Shown here one piece after another: positions 17,997-26,836 of a stretch of 64,000 bases of DNA. The translations under genes and the position numbers were made by a program. Within the stretch, counting starts at the first letter, position 1, and the number at the start of each line of letters is the position of its first letter. Location: NCBI GenBank assembly GCA_002439165.1, contig DJTE01000046.1, positions 75,623 to 139,622 on the forward strand. Direction: 5' to 3'. A model generated the notes under the pieces. It ran no database searches and was not told where the DNA came from. It worked only from the letters and a program-made list of their open reading frames with translations. Origin of the DNA: Chryseobacterium indologenes (lineage in GTDB: Bacteria > Bacteroidota > Bacteroidia > Flavobacteriales > Weeksellaceae).

Positions 17997-20819
17997 TTAA
18001 AATGTTAAGTTTAAACCAATCGTATAAATAGCTGAGATTGGATAAATATTATTATCAACACCCATTTGTACACGGTCAGTATTTAAGATTTCCGGTGAGA
18101 ATCCGTTATATTTAAAGCTTGTCCAGGGGTTCTGGGCACTTACATATAATCTTAATTTGGTGATAGACATAGCATCTGCAAATGCTTTAGGTAAGTTATA
18201 GCCAACCTGAATATTTCTTATTCTTATATAGCTTCCGTCTTCTACATAAAAACTGTTGGGTAAAATTATAGACTGATCATTTGTTGCCATCGAATAGGTA
18301 TTGGATGTACCTGCCCCATGCCATCTGTTATTGTAGAAGTCCAGATCCCAGCTTTCATTTCCATAGCGTTGTTCTCTGTTGAAATTGTAAATTTTATTTC
18401 CGAAAACACCCTGGAAATCAATAGCAAAATCGAAATCATAGACATTCAGATTAACACCAAATCCATAAGTTCCTTTAGGGATGGGACTTCCCAGAAATGT
18501 TTTATCTCGGGTATCTATGACACCGTTTCCATCAAGATCTGCAAATTTAAAGCCTCCGATTTTAGCTCCATTCTGAGTGGCCCATGCATCTACTTCTGCC
18601 TGGTTCTGGAAAATACCCGTTACCTGATAGCCATAATATGAACCTACTGCCTGCCCGGCCTGCAGTCTTATGATTGAATTACCATATAAACTGGCTCCTG
18701 TCTGTAAATAAGATCCGTTGAAGACGGAAGTGATTCTGTTTTTCAGAGTGGTCATATTTCCATATACCCCAATTTTTATATTGTCATTGATTTTCGTATC
18801 GTAATTAACAGAAAACTCAAAGCCTTTATTGTTGAAAGAATATGCATTCGTAATGAAATTGTTCCAGTTGCCGGCACCGGAAACAGTTCCCTGAACAATA
18901 CCATAAACAACATCTTTGGTGTCTTTATCAAAATAAGTGGCATCTATTTTCAGTTTATTATTGAGCAATGCCATTTCTACTCCAAAGTCTTTACCTGTTG
19001 TGGTTTCCCAGCCAATATTCGGATCTATGATCTGGTCTATGGTCTGTGCCGGATATCCTGCATTTCCGTAATAGGTTCCCGCTTCAATAACACTTGTGTT
19101 CAGCGTATAGGCTCTCTGAACATCCGGATTACCTAATTTCCCCCAGCTTGCTCTCAGTTTTAAGAGATTAAAGACATTCTGTTCGCTCATAAAGTTTTCC
19201 CTGGAAACTACCCATCCTGCACTTACAGCCGGAAATATACGGTATCTGTCATCAGAGGAGTACTTAGAAGTTCCGTCTCTACGTATAGATGCATTCAAAA
19301 GGTATTTTCCGTCGTAGCCGTAATTTAATCTTCCGAAAAAAGATTCGATTCTGTCCTGATATGGAATTACATTTCTTTCTCCTTTATCAAAACTCGTCAG
19401 GTAAATATCTGTTCCGTTGGAAATACCAAGTGAAGAGTTGGTTCCATCATAGGCAACGTTCAGTGCTTCTGCGTAGTTCTGGGAGTAAGAATTCCTTGTT
19501 CTGGAAAACCCTGCCAGTAATTCGATATTATGTTTTCCAAAATCTTTTTTCCAGCCTAATGTATTATCCCAGATATAGTTCCTGGTTTTGGCATCTCTTG
19601 TTATGAGTTTAGAAGGTTTCTGGTCGGCAGTGGGAACATAGCCAAATGTCGGCGTATATTCATATTTGCTTGAATTGATATTATCAGAGCTATAACTAAT
19701 CCTTAAAGTAAAATCTTTTAAAAACTTATATTCTCCCCATACATTATTCAGTAGTCTTTCTTCTCTGGTCTGAGATCTGAATAAATCTAATTTAGCCCTG
19801 GGATTCGGTATCTTAGCCAGTGTAAAATATTGGTATCCTCCTGTTGCCGGATCAGTCGGTCCATAAATAGGCGGCGAAGAATAAGCATCCAGCAAAGTAT
19901 TCTGCGCATGGTCTGTACGCATTTTTGAAAAGGTGAAATTATTTCCGATCGTGATATTATTGGTAATTTTATAACTCAGATTGACCTTAGTTGTAAATCT
20001 GTTAAAGCCACTACCGGAATTAATCCCCCTTCCCGCTGCCAAATTCCCTTCATCCTGAAGATTTCCCGCACTTAGGTAATAATTCAGTTTTCCAAGATTT
20101 CCTGAAGCTGAAATATCATTAGAATTAATGATACTTGTTCTGAAAATTTCTTTGAACCAGTCTGTATCTAAAGGATAAGATGATCTGTTTAAAAATACCG
20201 GATTATTTACTTTATCATTGATCAGCTTCTCATTATATAATTCCAAATACTGATCTGAATTAACCATTTTAGGAATATTGGTCACTGTTTTGATTCCTAA
20301 ATAAGAGTTGAAATTAAAGACAGGCTTCTTTCCTTTTCCTGTTTTGGTTTTGATAATCACGGCACCGTTTGAAGCCCGGGCACCATAAATTGCCAAACTG
20401 GAAGGATCTTTCAGGACACTCATGGATTCAATATCCTGAGGATTCAGGAAGGAAATATCATCAGTAATCATTCCGTCTACAATGAAAACGGTTTTACCTG
20501 TCAGGGAACTGATTCCCCGGATGTCAACCCTGGGCGACCCTCCCGGCGCACCTGAATTCAATACCTGTACCCCTGATAATCTTCCCTGGATAGAACTGAT
20601 TGGATTTGCATTAGGTCTGTTTGCTAAATCCTTTGCAGAAACGACACCGATACTTCCGGTTACATTTTCTTTTTTCTGAGATCCATACCCGATCAAAACC
20701 ACTTCCTCGATCTTCTGTTCTTTCACAGTTGTATCTTTTGGAGCAGTCTGCGCATTGACGTTCATACCGAAGTACAGAACCGCAATGAGGCATGAATACT
20801 TTAAATCACGTTGTTTCAT
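17997..20819 (-). CDS. SusC/RagA-family TonB-dependent outer-membrane transporter
   Basis: 940 residues from the ATG at 20819. The frame is open eight codons further, but MKQRDLKYSCLIAVLYFGMN gives the better signal peptide, ending VNAQ. TonB-box/plug features: EEVVLIGYGSQKKENVTGSI near 40-60, VQVLNSGAPGGSPRVDIRG, VFIVDGM, and SVLKDPSSLAIYGARASNG, all hallmarks of SusC. The remainder is a 22-strand barrel ending in an aromatic C-terminus (IGLNLTF). The plug follows the signal peptide almost directly: the carboxypeptidase-regulatory-like N-terminal domain usual in SusC proteins is missing. It imports large oligosaccharides with the SusD partner 11 nt downstream. Confidence 0.95.
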   Translation of the reverse strand: MKQRDLKYSCLIAVLYFGMNVNAQTAPKDTTVKEQKIEEVVLIGYGSQKKENVTGSIGVVSAKDLANRPNANPISSIQGRLSGVQVLNSGAPGGSPRVDIRGISSLTGKTVFIVDGMITDDISFLNPQDIESMSVLKDPSSLAIYGARASNGAVIIKTKTGKGKKPVFNFNSYLGIKTVTNIPKMVNSDQYLELYNEKLINDKVNNPVFLNRSSYPLDTDWFKEIFRTSIINSNDISASGNLGKLNYYLSAGNLQDEGNLAAGRGINSGSGFNRFTTKVNLSYKITNNITIGNNFTFSKMRTDHAQNTLLDAYSSPPIYGPTDPATGGYQYFTLAKIPNPRAKLDLFRSQTREERLLNNVWGEYKFLKDFTLRISYSSDNINSSKYEYTPTFGYVPTADQKPSKLITRDAKTRNYIWDNTLGWKKDFGKHNIELLAGFSRTRNSYSQNYAEALNVAYDGTNSSLGISNGTDIYLTSFDKGERNVIPYQDRIESFFGRLNYGYDGKYLLNASIRRDGTSKYSSDDRYRIFPAVSAGWVVSRENFMSEQNVFNLLKLRASWGKLGNPDVQRAYTLNTSVIEAGTYYGNAGYPAQTIDQIIDPNIGWETTTGKDFGVEMALLNNKLKIDATYFDKDTKDVVYGIVQGTVSGAGNWNNFITNAYSFNNKGFEFSVNYDTKINDNIKIGVYGNMTTLKNRITSVFNGSYLQTGASLYGNSIIRLQAGQAVGSYYGYQVTGIFQNQAEVDAWATQNGAKIGGFKFADLDGNGVIDTRDKTFLGSPIPKGTYGFGVNLNVYDFDFAIDFQGVFGNKIYNFNREQRYGNESWDLDFYNNRWHGAGTSNTYSMATNDQSIILPNSFYVEDGSYIRIRNIQVGYNLPKAFADAMSITKLRLYVSAQNPWTSFKYNGFSPEILNTDRVQMGVDNNIYPISAIYTIGLNLTF

Positions 20820-21103
20820 ATAGTTCAATTTTATTTCGTACAATCAATCTCACTGTCTTTTAATAGTAGAGTTATTCTAAATTCTCAAAAAAAGACATTA
20901 GTCAAAAATAGAAAAAAAAACCAACAATGTTAACATTTATTAAAATTTTAACAAAATCAGTTAATTTTCAATCAAAACCCCAAAACATGTAAAATAAAAA
21001 ATAATAAATGATAATAAAAATCAAAAACAATGACAAAATAAACAAATTGAAAATCGGAAATTTCAGTAAAAAATTCACTGAATTGGTATCATAAAATTAA
21101 TAT
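20820..21103. promoter_or_regulatory. Divergent AT-rich intergenic region with possible susC -7 box
   Basis: About 280 very AT-rich bases between susC (leftward) and the DUF4197 gene (rightward). On the minus strand 20903-20910 reads TATTTTTG, a TAnnTTTG match about 85 bases before the susC start, but no well-spaced TTG lies upstream of it. No operator palindrome stands out. Confidence 0.35.
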
Positions 21104-21135
21104 TTTGTTAAACTAAAGAATAGTGTTTACCTTTG
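21104..21135 (+). promoter_or_regulatory. Bacteroidota-type promoter of the DUF4197 gene
   Basis: TTTG at 21104-21107, a 20-base spacer, then TACCTTTG at 21128-21135: both boxes of the -33 TTG / -7 TAnnTTTG consensus. The predicted transcript would start near 21139-21142, downstream of the GTG at 21123, which supports translation from the ATG at 21168. Confidence 0.65.
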
Positions 21136-21167
21136 GCGCAGTATTTGAAAAACCAAGAAAAAGATCA

Positions 21168-21839
21168 ATGAAAAAATACCTCATCGCGGCAGCGGTTTTA
21201 ATAGGAACCGGAACAGCCATTATTACCACAACACAGTCATGCACTTCCATAGCCACATCCGACCTCGGTTTATCGATCATTAAACGGATGCTGCTGAACG
21301 GCATAGACAAAGGAATGGGGATTTACAGCAATAAAGAAGCTTTCCTTCAGAACAATATGGTAGATAAGGCTCTTCCGAAGCAGCTCAGAGATATTAATGC
21401 CACTCTAGAAAAGATAGCTCCTTCTCTGGTTGCAAAAGAAAGGGACTATATCGCACAGGCTGCGTCCTATACTGTAAATATATCCAAGCCCATCCTTCAG
21501 GGTGCGGTAAACAGTCTGAACGCTCAGGACGTTACCAGAATTATCCAGGGTACTACGGCCACCCAGATCCTTAAAGAAAAAACTTCGCAACAGCTTGTGG
21601 CAGCCATTGCTCCTAAGGTGGATGAAAAGCTGAACGAATACGGCATTGTAAAAACCCTTAATACCGCCCTTTCCGGGAACAGTCTTTTGGGAAGCCTTCT
21701 CGGCGGGGGAAATAACAATGTGAACGCTGGAGGAATAAGCCAGCTTGCTTCTGAACAACTGGTCAACGGGCTCTTCAATATTATTGAAGATTACGAGCAT
21801 CAAAACTCCAAGTCTCTGTTGGGACCGCTTGGAAAATAG
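21168..21839 (+). CDS. DUF4197 lipoprotein
   Basis: 223 residues from ATG at 21168. A longer frame opens at a GTG (21123), but that codon overlaps the promoter and the shorter form gives a clean lipoprotein signal with C25 (ITTTQSC). The mature protein is helical and shows DUF4197 features: LGLSIIKRMLLNGIDKG, MVDKALPKQLRDINATLEK, INDV-like LNAQDVTRIIQGTTATQIL and a late EDYEHQN. This family is widespread in Gram-negative bacteria and lacks a known activity. The glycine-rich segment LLGSLLGGGNNNVNAGG is an unusually flexible stretch. The DUF493 gene follows after 41 nt, probably on the same transcript. Confidence 0.85.
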   Translation: MKKYLIAAAVLIGTGTAIITTTQSCTSIATSDLGLSIIKRMLLNGIDKGMGIYSNKEAFLQNNMVDKALPKQLRDINATLEKIAPSLVAKERDYIAQAASYTVNISKPILQGAVNSLNAQDVTRIIQGTTATQILKEKTSQQLVAAIAPKVDEKLNEYGIVKTLNTALSGNSLLGSLLGGGNNNVNAGGISQLASEQLVNGLFNIIEDYEHQNSKSLLGPLGK

Positions 21840-21880
21840 AAAAAAATTCGTTATATTTATATATAATTTAACAACGGCAG

Positions 21881-22186
21881 ATGGACATATTACAAGGAAA
21901 TCAACATGCAAGCCCTGAAGATTTTTACAACTCTTTAAGGGAAAAACTGGAAGATCATCATGATTTTCCGGAAGATTATTTATTTAAATTTATTATTCCA
22001 ACAGACCAGGCAAAACTTACCGAGATCTATAAAGTTTTCGACGGCATCAAATTTACACTGGGCAACCGCGAAAGCAAAAACGGAAAATACACAGCCTGTA
22101 ATATTAATGCATTCGTTCTGGATGCCAATCAGGTGGTGAATATTTATAAAGAAGTAGCCAAAATAGAAGGTGTTATTCTATTGTAA
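21881..22186 (+). CDS. DUF493 family protein (YbeD-like)
   Basis: 101 residues, cytoplasmic. Small alpha/beta protein of the DUF493/YbeD group, seen from FYNSLREKLEDHHDFPEDYLF, YLFKFIIPTD and the C-terminal VVNIYKEVAKIEGVILL; the fold resembles regulatory ACT-like domains and no enzymatic residues are known. It follows the DUF4197 gene by 41 nt and is closed by a strong terminator, so the two form a short operon. Function not established. Confidence 0.85.
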   Translation: MDILQGNQHASPEDFYNSLREKLEDHHDFPEDYLFKFIIPTDQAKLTEIYKVFDGIKFTLGNRESKNGKYTACNINAFVLDANQVVNIYKEVAKIEGVILL

Positions 22187-22193
22187 AAATAAG

Positions 22194-22221
22194 CAGGCCG
22201 CCTCAATAGACGGCCTGTTTT
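22194..22221 (+). terminator. Intrinsic terminator of the DUF4197-DUF493 operon
   Basis: CAGGCCG (22194-22200) pairs perfectly with CGGCCTG (22211-22217) around a 10-base loop and is followed by TTTTATG, eight bases after the DUF493 stop. Confidence 0.85.
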
Positions 22222-22291
22222 ATGTTGTGATAGAAATTTCACGGGTTAAGCTTTAAAAATCATTACTGATTTTATAATCATTTATAAGCAT

Positions 22292-22331
22292 AAAAAACGA
22301 CTGTTTCTTATTTTGAAACAGCCGTTTTTTT
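22292..22331 (-). terminator. Long hairpin terminator of the ArsC-like gene, usable both ways
   Basis: AAAAAACGaCTGTTTC and GAAACAGcCGTTTTTT pair over about 15 bp with one mismatch around TTATTTT. With A and T runs on both sides it can stop transcription from either strand; it lies just past the minus-strand gene ending at 22344. Confidence 0.8.
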
Positions 22332-22343
22332 ATATTATTTTTT

Positions 22344-22694
22344 TTATTTTTCAATAAAGAATTTGACATTTTCAACAGGTCTTCCCAACATGGCTACTGA
22401 GCCTTTGATCAGGATCGGACGCTGAATGAGCGAAGGATTTTCAGAGAGAATCTTCAGCCATTCTTCCTCGGAATACTCCTTATCTGCAAAATTCTCCAGA
22501 TAAAGCTTATCGGTCTTACGGATCAGGTGAAATACCGTCTGATTCAGTTTTTTCAGTACGGTTTTAATCTCCAGAATACTCAGCGGATCTTCAACAATGT
22601 CGATGATCTCGAAGGGTACTCCGTTTTCATCCAGATATTCCAGTACTGCATTCGACTTTGAGCAGTCTCCGTTATGTAAAACTTTTACCAGCAT
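22344..22694 (-). CDS. ArsC/Spx-family thioredoxin-fold protein (arsenate reductase-like)
   Basis: 116 residues. Cytoplasmic ArsC family: the N-terminal HNGDCSKSNAVL places C11 at the position of the catalytic cysteine of glutaredoxin-linked arsenate reductases (family pattern HNPxCSKSR). Other family marks are YLDENGVPFEIIDI, a mid region helix and PSLIQRPILIKGSVAMLGRP, where the arginine before Pro-Ile lies in the oxyanion site. The usual Pro before the Cys is replaced by Gly-Asp, and the Arg after SKS is Asn, so arsenate may not be the natural substrate. No other ars genes are nearby. It is transcribed alone, 87 nt after the kinase gene. Confidence 0.82.
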   Translation of the reverse strand: MLVKVLHNGDCSKSNAVLEYLDENGVPFEIIDIVEDPLSILEIKTVLKKLNQTVFHLIRKTDKLYLENFADKEYSEEEWLKILSENPSLIQRPILIKGSVAMLGRPVENVKFFIEK

Positions 22695-22728
22695 GATACG
22701 GACATTTAAAAAATTAAACTTTTCTACT

Positions 22729-22736
22729 CAAATTTA
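22729..22736 (-). promoter_or_regulatory. Possible -7 box for the ArsC-like gene
   Basis: On the minus strand this reads TAAATTTG, a TAnnTTTG match about 35 bases before the start codon. No spaced TTG was found. Confidence 0.3.
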
Positions 22737-22781
22737 GTAAGAATACCGGTAGCAGGCATCTTAAAATCTGATAAAAAACTG

Positions 22782-23396
22782 TTAAAACAAACCGTTCAGC
22801 TCTGCTTCTATCTTTTCCAGAATAAAGCCGAAATCTTCGGGTTTTTCCACAAAGTCCAGATCATCCACCTCGATGATCAGAAGTTTACCTTCAGTATAAT
22901 TGGAGATCCATTTTTCATATTTCTGGTTCAGTTTTGAAAGATATTCTATACTGATTGACGCTTCATATTCCCGTCCTCTTTTGTAGATCTTTTTTACCAG
23001 GTTCGGGACATCAGATTTTAAATAGATCAGAAGGTCCGGTGCAGAGATAAAAGATTTCATCAGATTGAAAACCGATTCATAATTATTAAAATCCCTGTCT
23101 GAAAGAAGATCCATATCATTCAGGTTTTCTGCAAAAATATGGGCATCCTCATAGATGGTACGGTCCTGGATAATATTTTTGCCGCTCTCTCTGATTTCTT
23201 TTACCTGGCGGAACCTGCTTCCCAGAAAATAGATCTGAAGTGCAAAACTCCACTTGCTCATATCTGCATAAAAATCCTCAAGATAAGGATTGTGATCTAC
23301 GTCTTCAAACTGGGCATCCCATCCGTAATGTTTGGAAAGCATCGTGGTTAAAGTGGTTTTTCCTGCTCCAATATTTCCTGTAACTGCAATATGCAT
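22782..23396 (-). CDS. Deoxynucleoside kinase (dNK/dCK family)
   Basis: 204 residues. Phosphorylates deoxynucleosides for salvage. Visible: P-loop G7-N-I-G-A-G-K-T14, catalytic acid E31 in QFEDVDHNPYL, and the D78-R79-T80 motif in IIQDRTIYEDAHIF, all characteristic of the deoxyadenosine/deoxyguanosine/deoxycytidine kinase family. LID-type arginines follow in KIYKRGREYE. Length is typical for the bacterial enzyme. Base preference (purine or pyrimidine) cannot be settled here. It starts 30 nt after the beta-propeller-like protein gene, so it may be the last gene of a three-gene transcript. Confidence 0.9.
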   Translation of the reverse strand: MHIAVTGNIGAGKTTLTTMLSKHYGWDAQFEDVDHNPYLEDFYADMSKWSFALQIYFLGSRFRQVKEIRESGKNIIQDRTIYEDAHIFAENLNDMDLLSDRDFNNYESVFNLMKSFISAPDLLIYLKSDVPNLVKKIYKRGREYEASISIEYLSKLNQKYEKWISNYTEGKLLIIEVDDLDFVEKPEDFGFILEKIEAELNGLF

Positions 23397-23426
23397 ATTC
23401 TTTTTCTCTTAGTATTTATTATTTGA

Positions 23427-24395
23427 TTAAATTCCAGCTTCCTGAACCGTGGAAACATTCTCAAGCAGTTTCTGCAAAGTGTTATCCGGCACTTTTTCTC
23501 CGGATGCTTCCGGCTTGTCCTCTGTTTTCGGCCCGGTAGTTTCCGGTACATTTTCAGAGGATTTTTCAGCATCTGCGGAAGAAGTTTTCGGTACGGTTTC
23601 CGGTTCAGTCTTCTGCCTGATTTCCTTTATTTTTTCAAGGCTGTAAAGATAGAGTTTGTTCGCTTTGATTGCAAAATATGAAAGGATGTTTTTATCAACA
23701 ATTTGTGCATCCGGATCTTCAAAAACTTTTATCAGCCCTTTTTCGGGAACATACTTCAGAATAGAATTTCCAGCAATCACCATAATGGTATCGTTTTCTC
23801 TCCTGAAACGCTTCCCGTTTTCCAGAGGGGCTTCAAAAAGTTTTTCAAATTTCAGGGTATAGATCCTGATATGCTTCCTGGTGAGGATATATACCTTATT
23901 TTCATATACAAGAAGGTCTGTAAGATCATCAAAACTCACATCAAAAGGATAGGAATTGATCATCGTTTCGTTTCTGAAATTATACTGTATCAGGCGTTTT
24001 GTGCTATCATCCAGCAACCATAGCTGCTGAAGGTCTTCTGCATAGGCCATCCTGATAAATCCGAACTTCTGCCTGAAATCAATCCTCTGGATCTCATTCA
24101 TATTCTGATCCACAAATTTCATTTCCTGTGCATTTTCCGAAAACAAAGGCACACTGAGAGGATTCTGAACGGTCTGGACTTTATACGGAACGGTAAGCAT
24201 CATTTTTCCAAGCTGCTTTCCTAAAGAATCGTATTTGGTAAAACTGAAATCTTTGTTCTTATAGATATACAGATTTCCGTAGTCATCTGCCAGCATATCT
24301 TTTGCCTCCTTGAGTTTTAAGGTATCCAAAGGAAGCGTTTTCTGTCCGAAAGCTGTACAGAAAAGGAAAAAAAATAGTATGTTTAAAAATTTCAC
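23427..24395 (-). CDS. Exported beta-propeller-like protein with acidic low-complexity tail
   Basis: 322 residues with signal peptide MKFLNILFFFLFCTAFGQ. Residues about 30-255 are beta-rich repeats (YGNLYIYKNKDFSFTKYDSLG, LQQLWLLDDSTKRLIQYNF, ENKVYILTRKHIRIYTL) resembling propeller blades of NHL/YVTN type. From about 258 the protein changes to a Pro/Glu/Ser/Thr-rich tail (EPETVPKTSSADAEKSSENV), probably disordered. No assigned function. It overlaps the upstream serine hydrolase gene by 4 nt (ATGA), so the two are translationally coupled. Confidence 0.75.
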   Translation of the reverse strand: MKFLNILFFFLFCTAFGQKTLPLDTLKLKEAKDMLADDYGNLYIYKNKDFSFTKYDSLGKQLGKMMLTVPYKVQTVQNPLSVPLFSENAQEMKFVDQNMNEIQRIDFRQKFGFIRMAYAEDLQQLWLLDDSTKRLIQYNFRNETMINSYPFDVSFDDLTDLLVYENKVYILTRKHIRIYTLKFEKLFEAPLENGKRFRRENDTIMVIAGNSILKYVPEKGLIKVFEDPDAQIVDKNILSYFAIKANKLYLYSLEKIKEIRQKTEPETVPKTSSADAEKSSENVPETTGPKTEDKPEASGEKVPDNTLQKLLENVSTVQEAGI

Positions 24396-25486
24396 CCTTC
24401 TTTTTTAATGAGTTCAAGATACTGAAAAATTATTTCATCCAAAAGATCATTTAATCTGATGTTATCATCTTTAATATTAATCAAAACTGAGACCACAAGG
24501 CGCTCTTTAGGATATATTCTCAGGTCGGACATTCCTCCCGGATAAGCTCCTGCATGGCCGAAATAATAATTCATGTAGAAATCCCGTCCGGTAATGAATC
24601 CCATAGCGTAGGTTTTGTCTTCATTTTTGGGAATCAGCAGTTCTTTAAATGTCTCCCTGGAAACAATCCTGTCTGCATACAGGTAGGAATTGCCCAGCTT
24701 AATCAGATCTTCAGAGGTCGAAAGATAGCAGCCCGGGCCATAATTGAAGCTGCAGTCTGTACAGGGTACAATCTTCAGTTCATCATTTAGCCAATAATAA
24801 AAACGGGAAGTATCTGCATCAAAATTTCCATCGTCAGGAAGGGTATTCTCCAAACCTGCCTTATCCAGAACCAGTTCTTTTTTCGCTTTTATGAGAGACT
24901 GGCCGGTAAGCTTCTCGATCAGAACTCCTAAAAGGATATATCCGTAATTGCTGTAACTGTAAGCCGTTCCCGGTTTTGAGATTAATTGGGTATCCTGAAA
25001 AGACTGATAGAAATTACTTCTGTGAAGATTGTTTTTCCCGCACAGGAACCCTTTCTGCTGATCCCTGACAAGCCCTGCCCGATGGCTCAGCAATTGCTCG
25101 ATCGTTATATCATATTCTTTTTCAGGAAGACTGTCCAGGTATTTATAAACACTTTCTTTAAGGTTTACTTTCTTCTGGTCCTGGAGGCTTGCCAACGCTA
25201 AGGAAGTCATGGTTTTGGAAATACTTCCTATTCTGAATTTGGTTTTAGAAGGAATGACTTCAGCCTTATTTTCCACATCCGCATACCCTGATCCTTTGGA
25301 ATAAACCAGCTGGTTTCTGTACGAGACTGAGATTGACAGCCCCGGAATATTATATTTCTTTCTGAATTTTTCAAGCAGCCTGTCGTTCTTTTTATCAAGA
25401 ACAGAAAAAGCGATTTTATTTTGCCCCGCTGCCCTGCAGAAAAACAGAAAAGCGATTATCGGCATGACCTTTAAATACTTTTTCAC
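24392..25486 (-). CDS. Exported beta-lactamase-fold serine hydrolase
   Basis: 364 residues, signal peptide about 1-22 (ends AAGQ). Class C beta-lactamase/penicillin-binding-like hydrolase: S88-I-S-K91 nucleophile motif, Y178-S-N180 and H311-A-G313 in place of KTG. The fold and length fit esterase or D-Ala-D-Ala peptidase relatives; it lacks the CBM48 extension of the pair at 3-5.9 kb. Four cysteines (C149, C242, C245, C253) sit in the mature part. First gene of the hydrolase / propeller-like protein / kinase group. Confidence 0.88.
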   Translation of the reverse strand: MKKYLKVMPIIAFLFFCRAAGQNKIAFSVLDKKNDRLLEKFRKKYNIPGLSISVSYRNQLVYSKGSGYADVENKAEVIPSKTKFRIGSISKTMTSLALASLQDQKKVNLKESVYKYLDSLPEKEYDITIEQLLSHRAGLVRDQQKGFLCGKNNLHRSNFYQSFQDTQLISKPGTAYSYSNYGYILLGVLIEKLTGQSLIKAKKELVLDKAGLENTLPDDGNFDADTSRFYYWLNDELKIVPCTDCSFNYGPGCYLSTSEDLIKLGNSYLYADRIVSRETFKELLIPKNEDKTYAMGFITGRDFYMNYYFGHAGAYPGGMSDLRIYPKERLVVSVLINIKDDNIRLNDLLDEIIFQYLELIKKEG

Positions 25487-25710
25487 CCTATTGTATATTT
25501 AATGGAAACTTCATAGATTTTCGGTCAGTCCGGTATTTATTTTTTTTAATGAGTTGTTCATAATCATCTTTCAAAAATAGTAATTTTCCGGTCGTTTTAT
25601 CAGCAACTTAAAACCAAAACAAATTTCTTATGGATTCAAGTATTTTCCAAATGCTTTTAAATTTATAAATATTCAATTTTAACTTAAAACTGTTTAACCT
25701 TTTTTCCAAC

Positions 25711-25739
25711 AAAAAACAGCGCCCCGTTGGAACGCTGCT
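25711..25739 (-). terminator. Intrinsic terminator of the glutaminyl cyclase gene
   Basis: CAGCG (25717-25721) and CGCTG (25733-25737) enclose an 11-base loop; on the minus strand the stem is followed by TTTTTTG about 25 bases after the stop codon. Confidence 0.7.
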
Positions 25740-25761
25740 GTATGATTAAAGTTTCAGTCAT

Positions 25762-26784
25762 TTATTTGATCTGTACTTCATAGATTTTCGGCCAGTTTTT
25801 GCCGGTTACCAGCATATTATCGCCTTTAAAGGCAATTCCGTTCAGAACATCATCGCTTCCTTTGGTGTTTTGTCTGGCAATTTCTGTAAAGTCAAAAGTT
25901 CCTACCACTTCTCCGTTAGCAGGATTGATCTTTAAAATAATCGGTTTCTGCCATACATTGGCATAGATAAAGCCTTTATGATACTCCAGTTCGTTCAGCT
26001 GATCATAAGCCTGCGCGCTTCCTGCAACAGCAATATGTTTGATAAGTTTGGAAGGATCATTGGCATCCAGGAAGTATAAAAGTTTACTACCGTCTGATGC
26101 AATCAGGTTCTTCCCGTCATAGGTAAGTCCCCAACCCTCGCCCAATACGTTTGGATAGGCAAATTCCGAAAGCAGTTTCAGCGAACTTTTATCGTAGATA
26201 TATCCTTTTTTGCTCTGCCAGGTCAGCTGATAAACCTTATCTCCCACAATAGTGCTTCCCTCAGAAAAATCTTCCTGTGCCTGTTTTGTAGAGGCAAGCG
26301 GAGTTGTGGTTCCCAGGGTATATTTTAAGATTTGCGATGATCCGTTCTGGCCGTCGCTTTCATAAACGGTATTTCCTTCCACCTGGAATCCCTGCACAAA
26401 ATTTTTAGGATCGTGCGGATATTCTCCTATGATTTCATATGAAATTTTCTGCTCCGGATTTTTCGCAAATACGTTGATGGTAGCATCCTGGTTCAGAACT
26501 TTTCCTCCTTTTGTTTTTACGTTGAAAGTAACGGCATTATCTCCTAATGTAAAGTATTCAGGATCTACTGTAAGGCTTGAAGATTCTTTATCTCCGAAGC
26601 TGATGGTAATACTTTCCGCATTTTCCGTCACTTCTTTAGGAAGTTCCAGTTTATCACCGAAATGATAACCTTTTGCCTCCATAGAATTGTTGTAATCATT
26701 TAAAGTGTTCAGGATCTTTTCATCTTTATTACAAGATGCCAGCAGGAGAACCGCTGCAAAACCTGCTATGATATTTTTTTTCAT
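25762..26784 (-). CDS. Glutaminyl-peptide cyclotransferase lipoprotein
   Basis: 340 residues, lipobox LLLASC18. The C-terminal part (about 115-340) is the five-bladed propeller glutamine cyclotransferase family that forms N-terminal pyroglutamate on exported proteins: SYEIIGEYPHDPKNFVQGF, VYESDGQNGSSQI, YQLTWQSKKGYIYD, LNELEYHKGFIYANVW and SDDVLNGIAFKGDNMLVTGK, the last holding the conserved Asn-Gly-Ile-Ala and Lys-Trp segments. Residues about 30-110 form an extra Ig-like domain common in Bacteroidota copies. Acts in the periplasm or at the outer membrane; many flavobacterial secreted proteins begin with Gln after signal cleavage, as several do in this window (for example QNK and QKK starts). 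Confidence 0.9.
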   Translation of the reverse strand: MKKNIIAGFAAVLLLASCNKDEKILNTLNDYNNSMEAKGYHFGDKLELPKEVTENAESITISFGDKESSSLTVDPEYFTLGDNAVTFNVKTKGGKVLNQDATINVFAKNPEQKISYEIIGEYPHDPKNFVQGFQVEGNTVYESDGQNGSSQILKYTLGTTTPLASTKQAQEDFSEGSTIVGDKVYQLTWQSKKGYIYDKSSLKLLSEFAYPNVLGEGWGLTYDGKNLIASDGSKLLYFLDANDPSKLIKHIAVAGSAQAYDQLNELEYHKGFIYANVWQKPIILKINPANGEVVGTFDFTEIARQNTKGSDDVLNGIAFKGDNMLVTGKNWPKIYEVQIK

Positions 26785-26804
26785 TGAATTTCTAAATATT
26801 TCCC

Positions 26805-26836
26805 CAAAAATAGCAAATTTTATTCCGTATTGCCAA
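26805..26836 (-). promoter_or_regulatory. Probable promoter of the glutaminyl cyclase gene
   Basis: On the minus strand: TTG (26836-26834), 21-base spacer, TATTTTTG (26812-26805), about 20 bases before the ATG. Both boxes fit the Bacteroidota consensus; the -33 part lies inside the end of the upstream VOC gene. Confidence 0.5.

Noticed and set aside
21123..21167. GTG start of the DUF4197 gene
   Set aside because: It lies within the promoter; the ATG at 21168 gives a clean lipoprotein signal.
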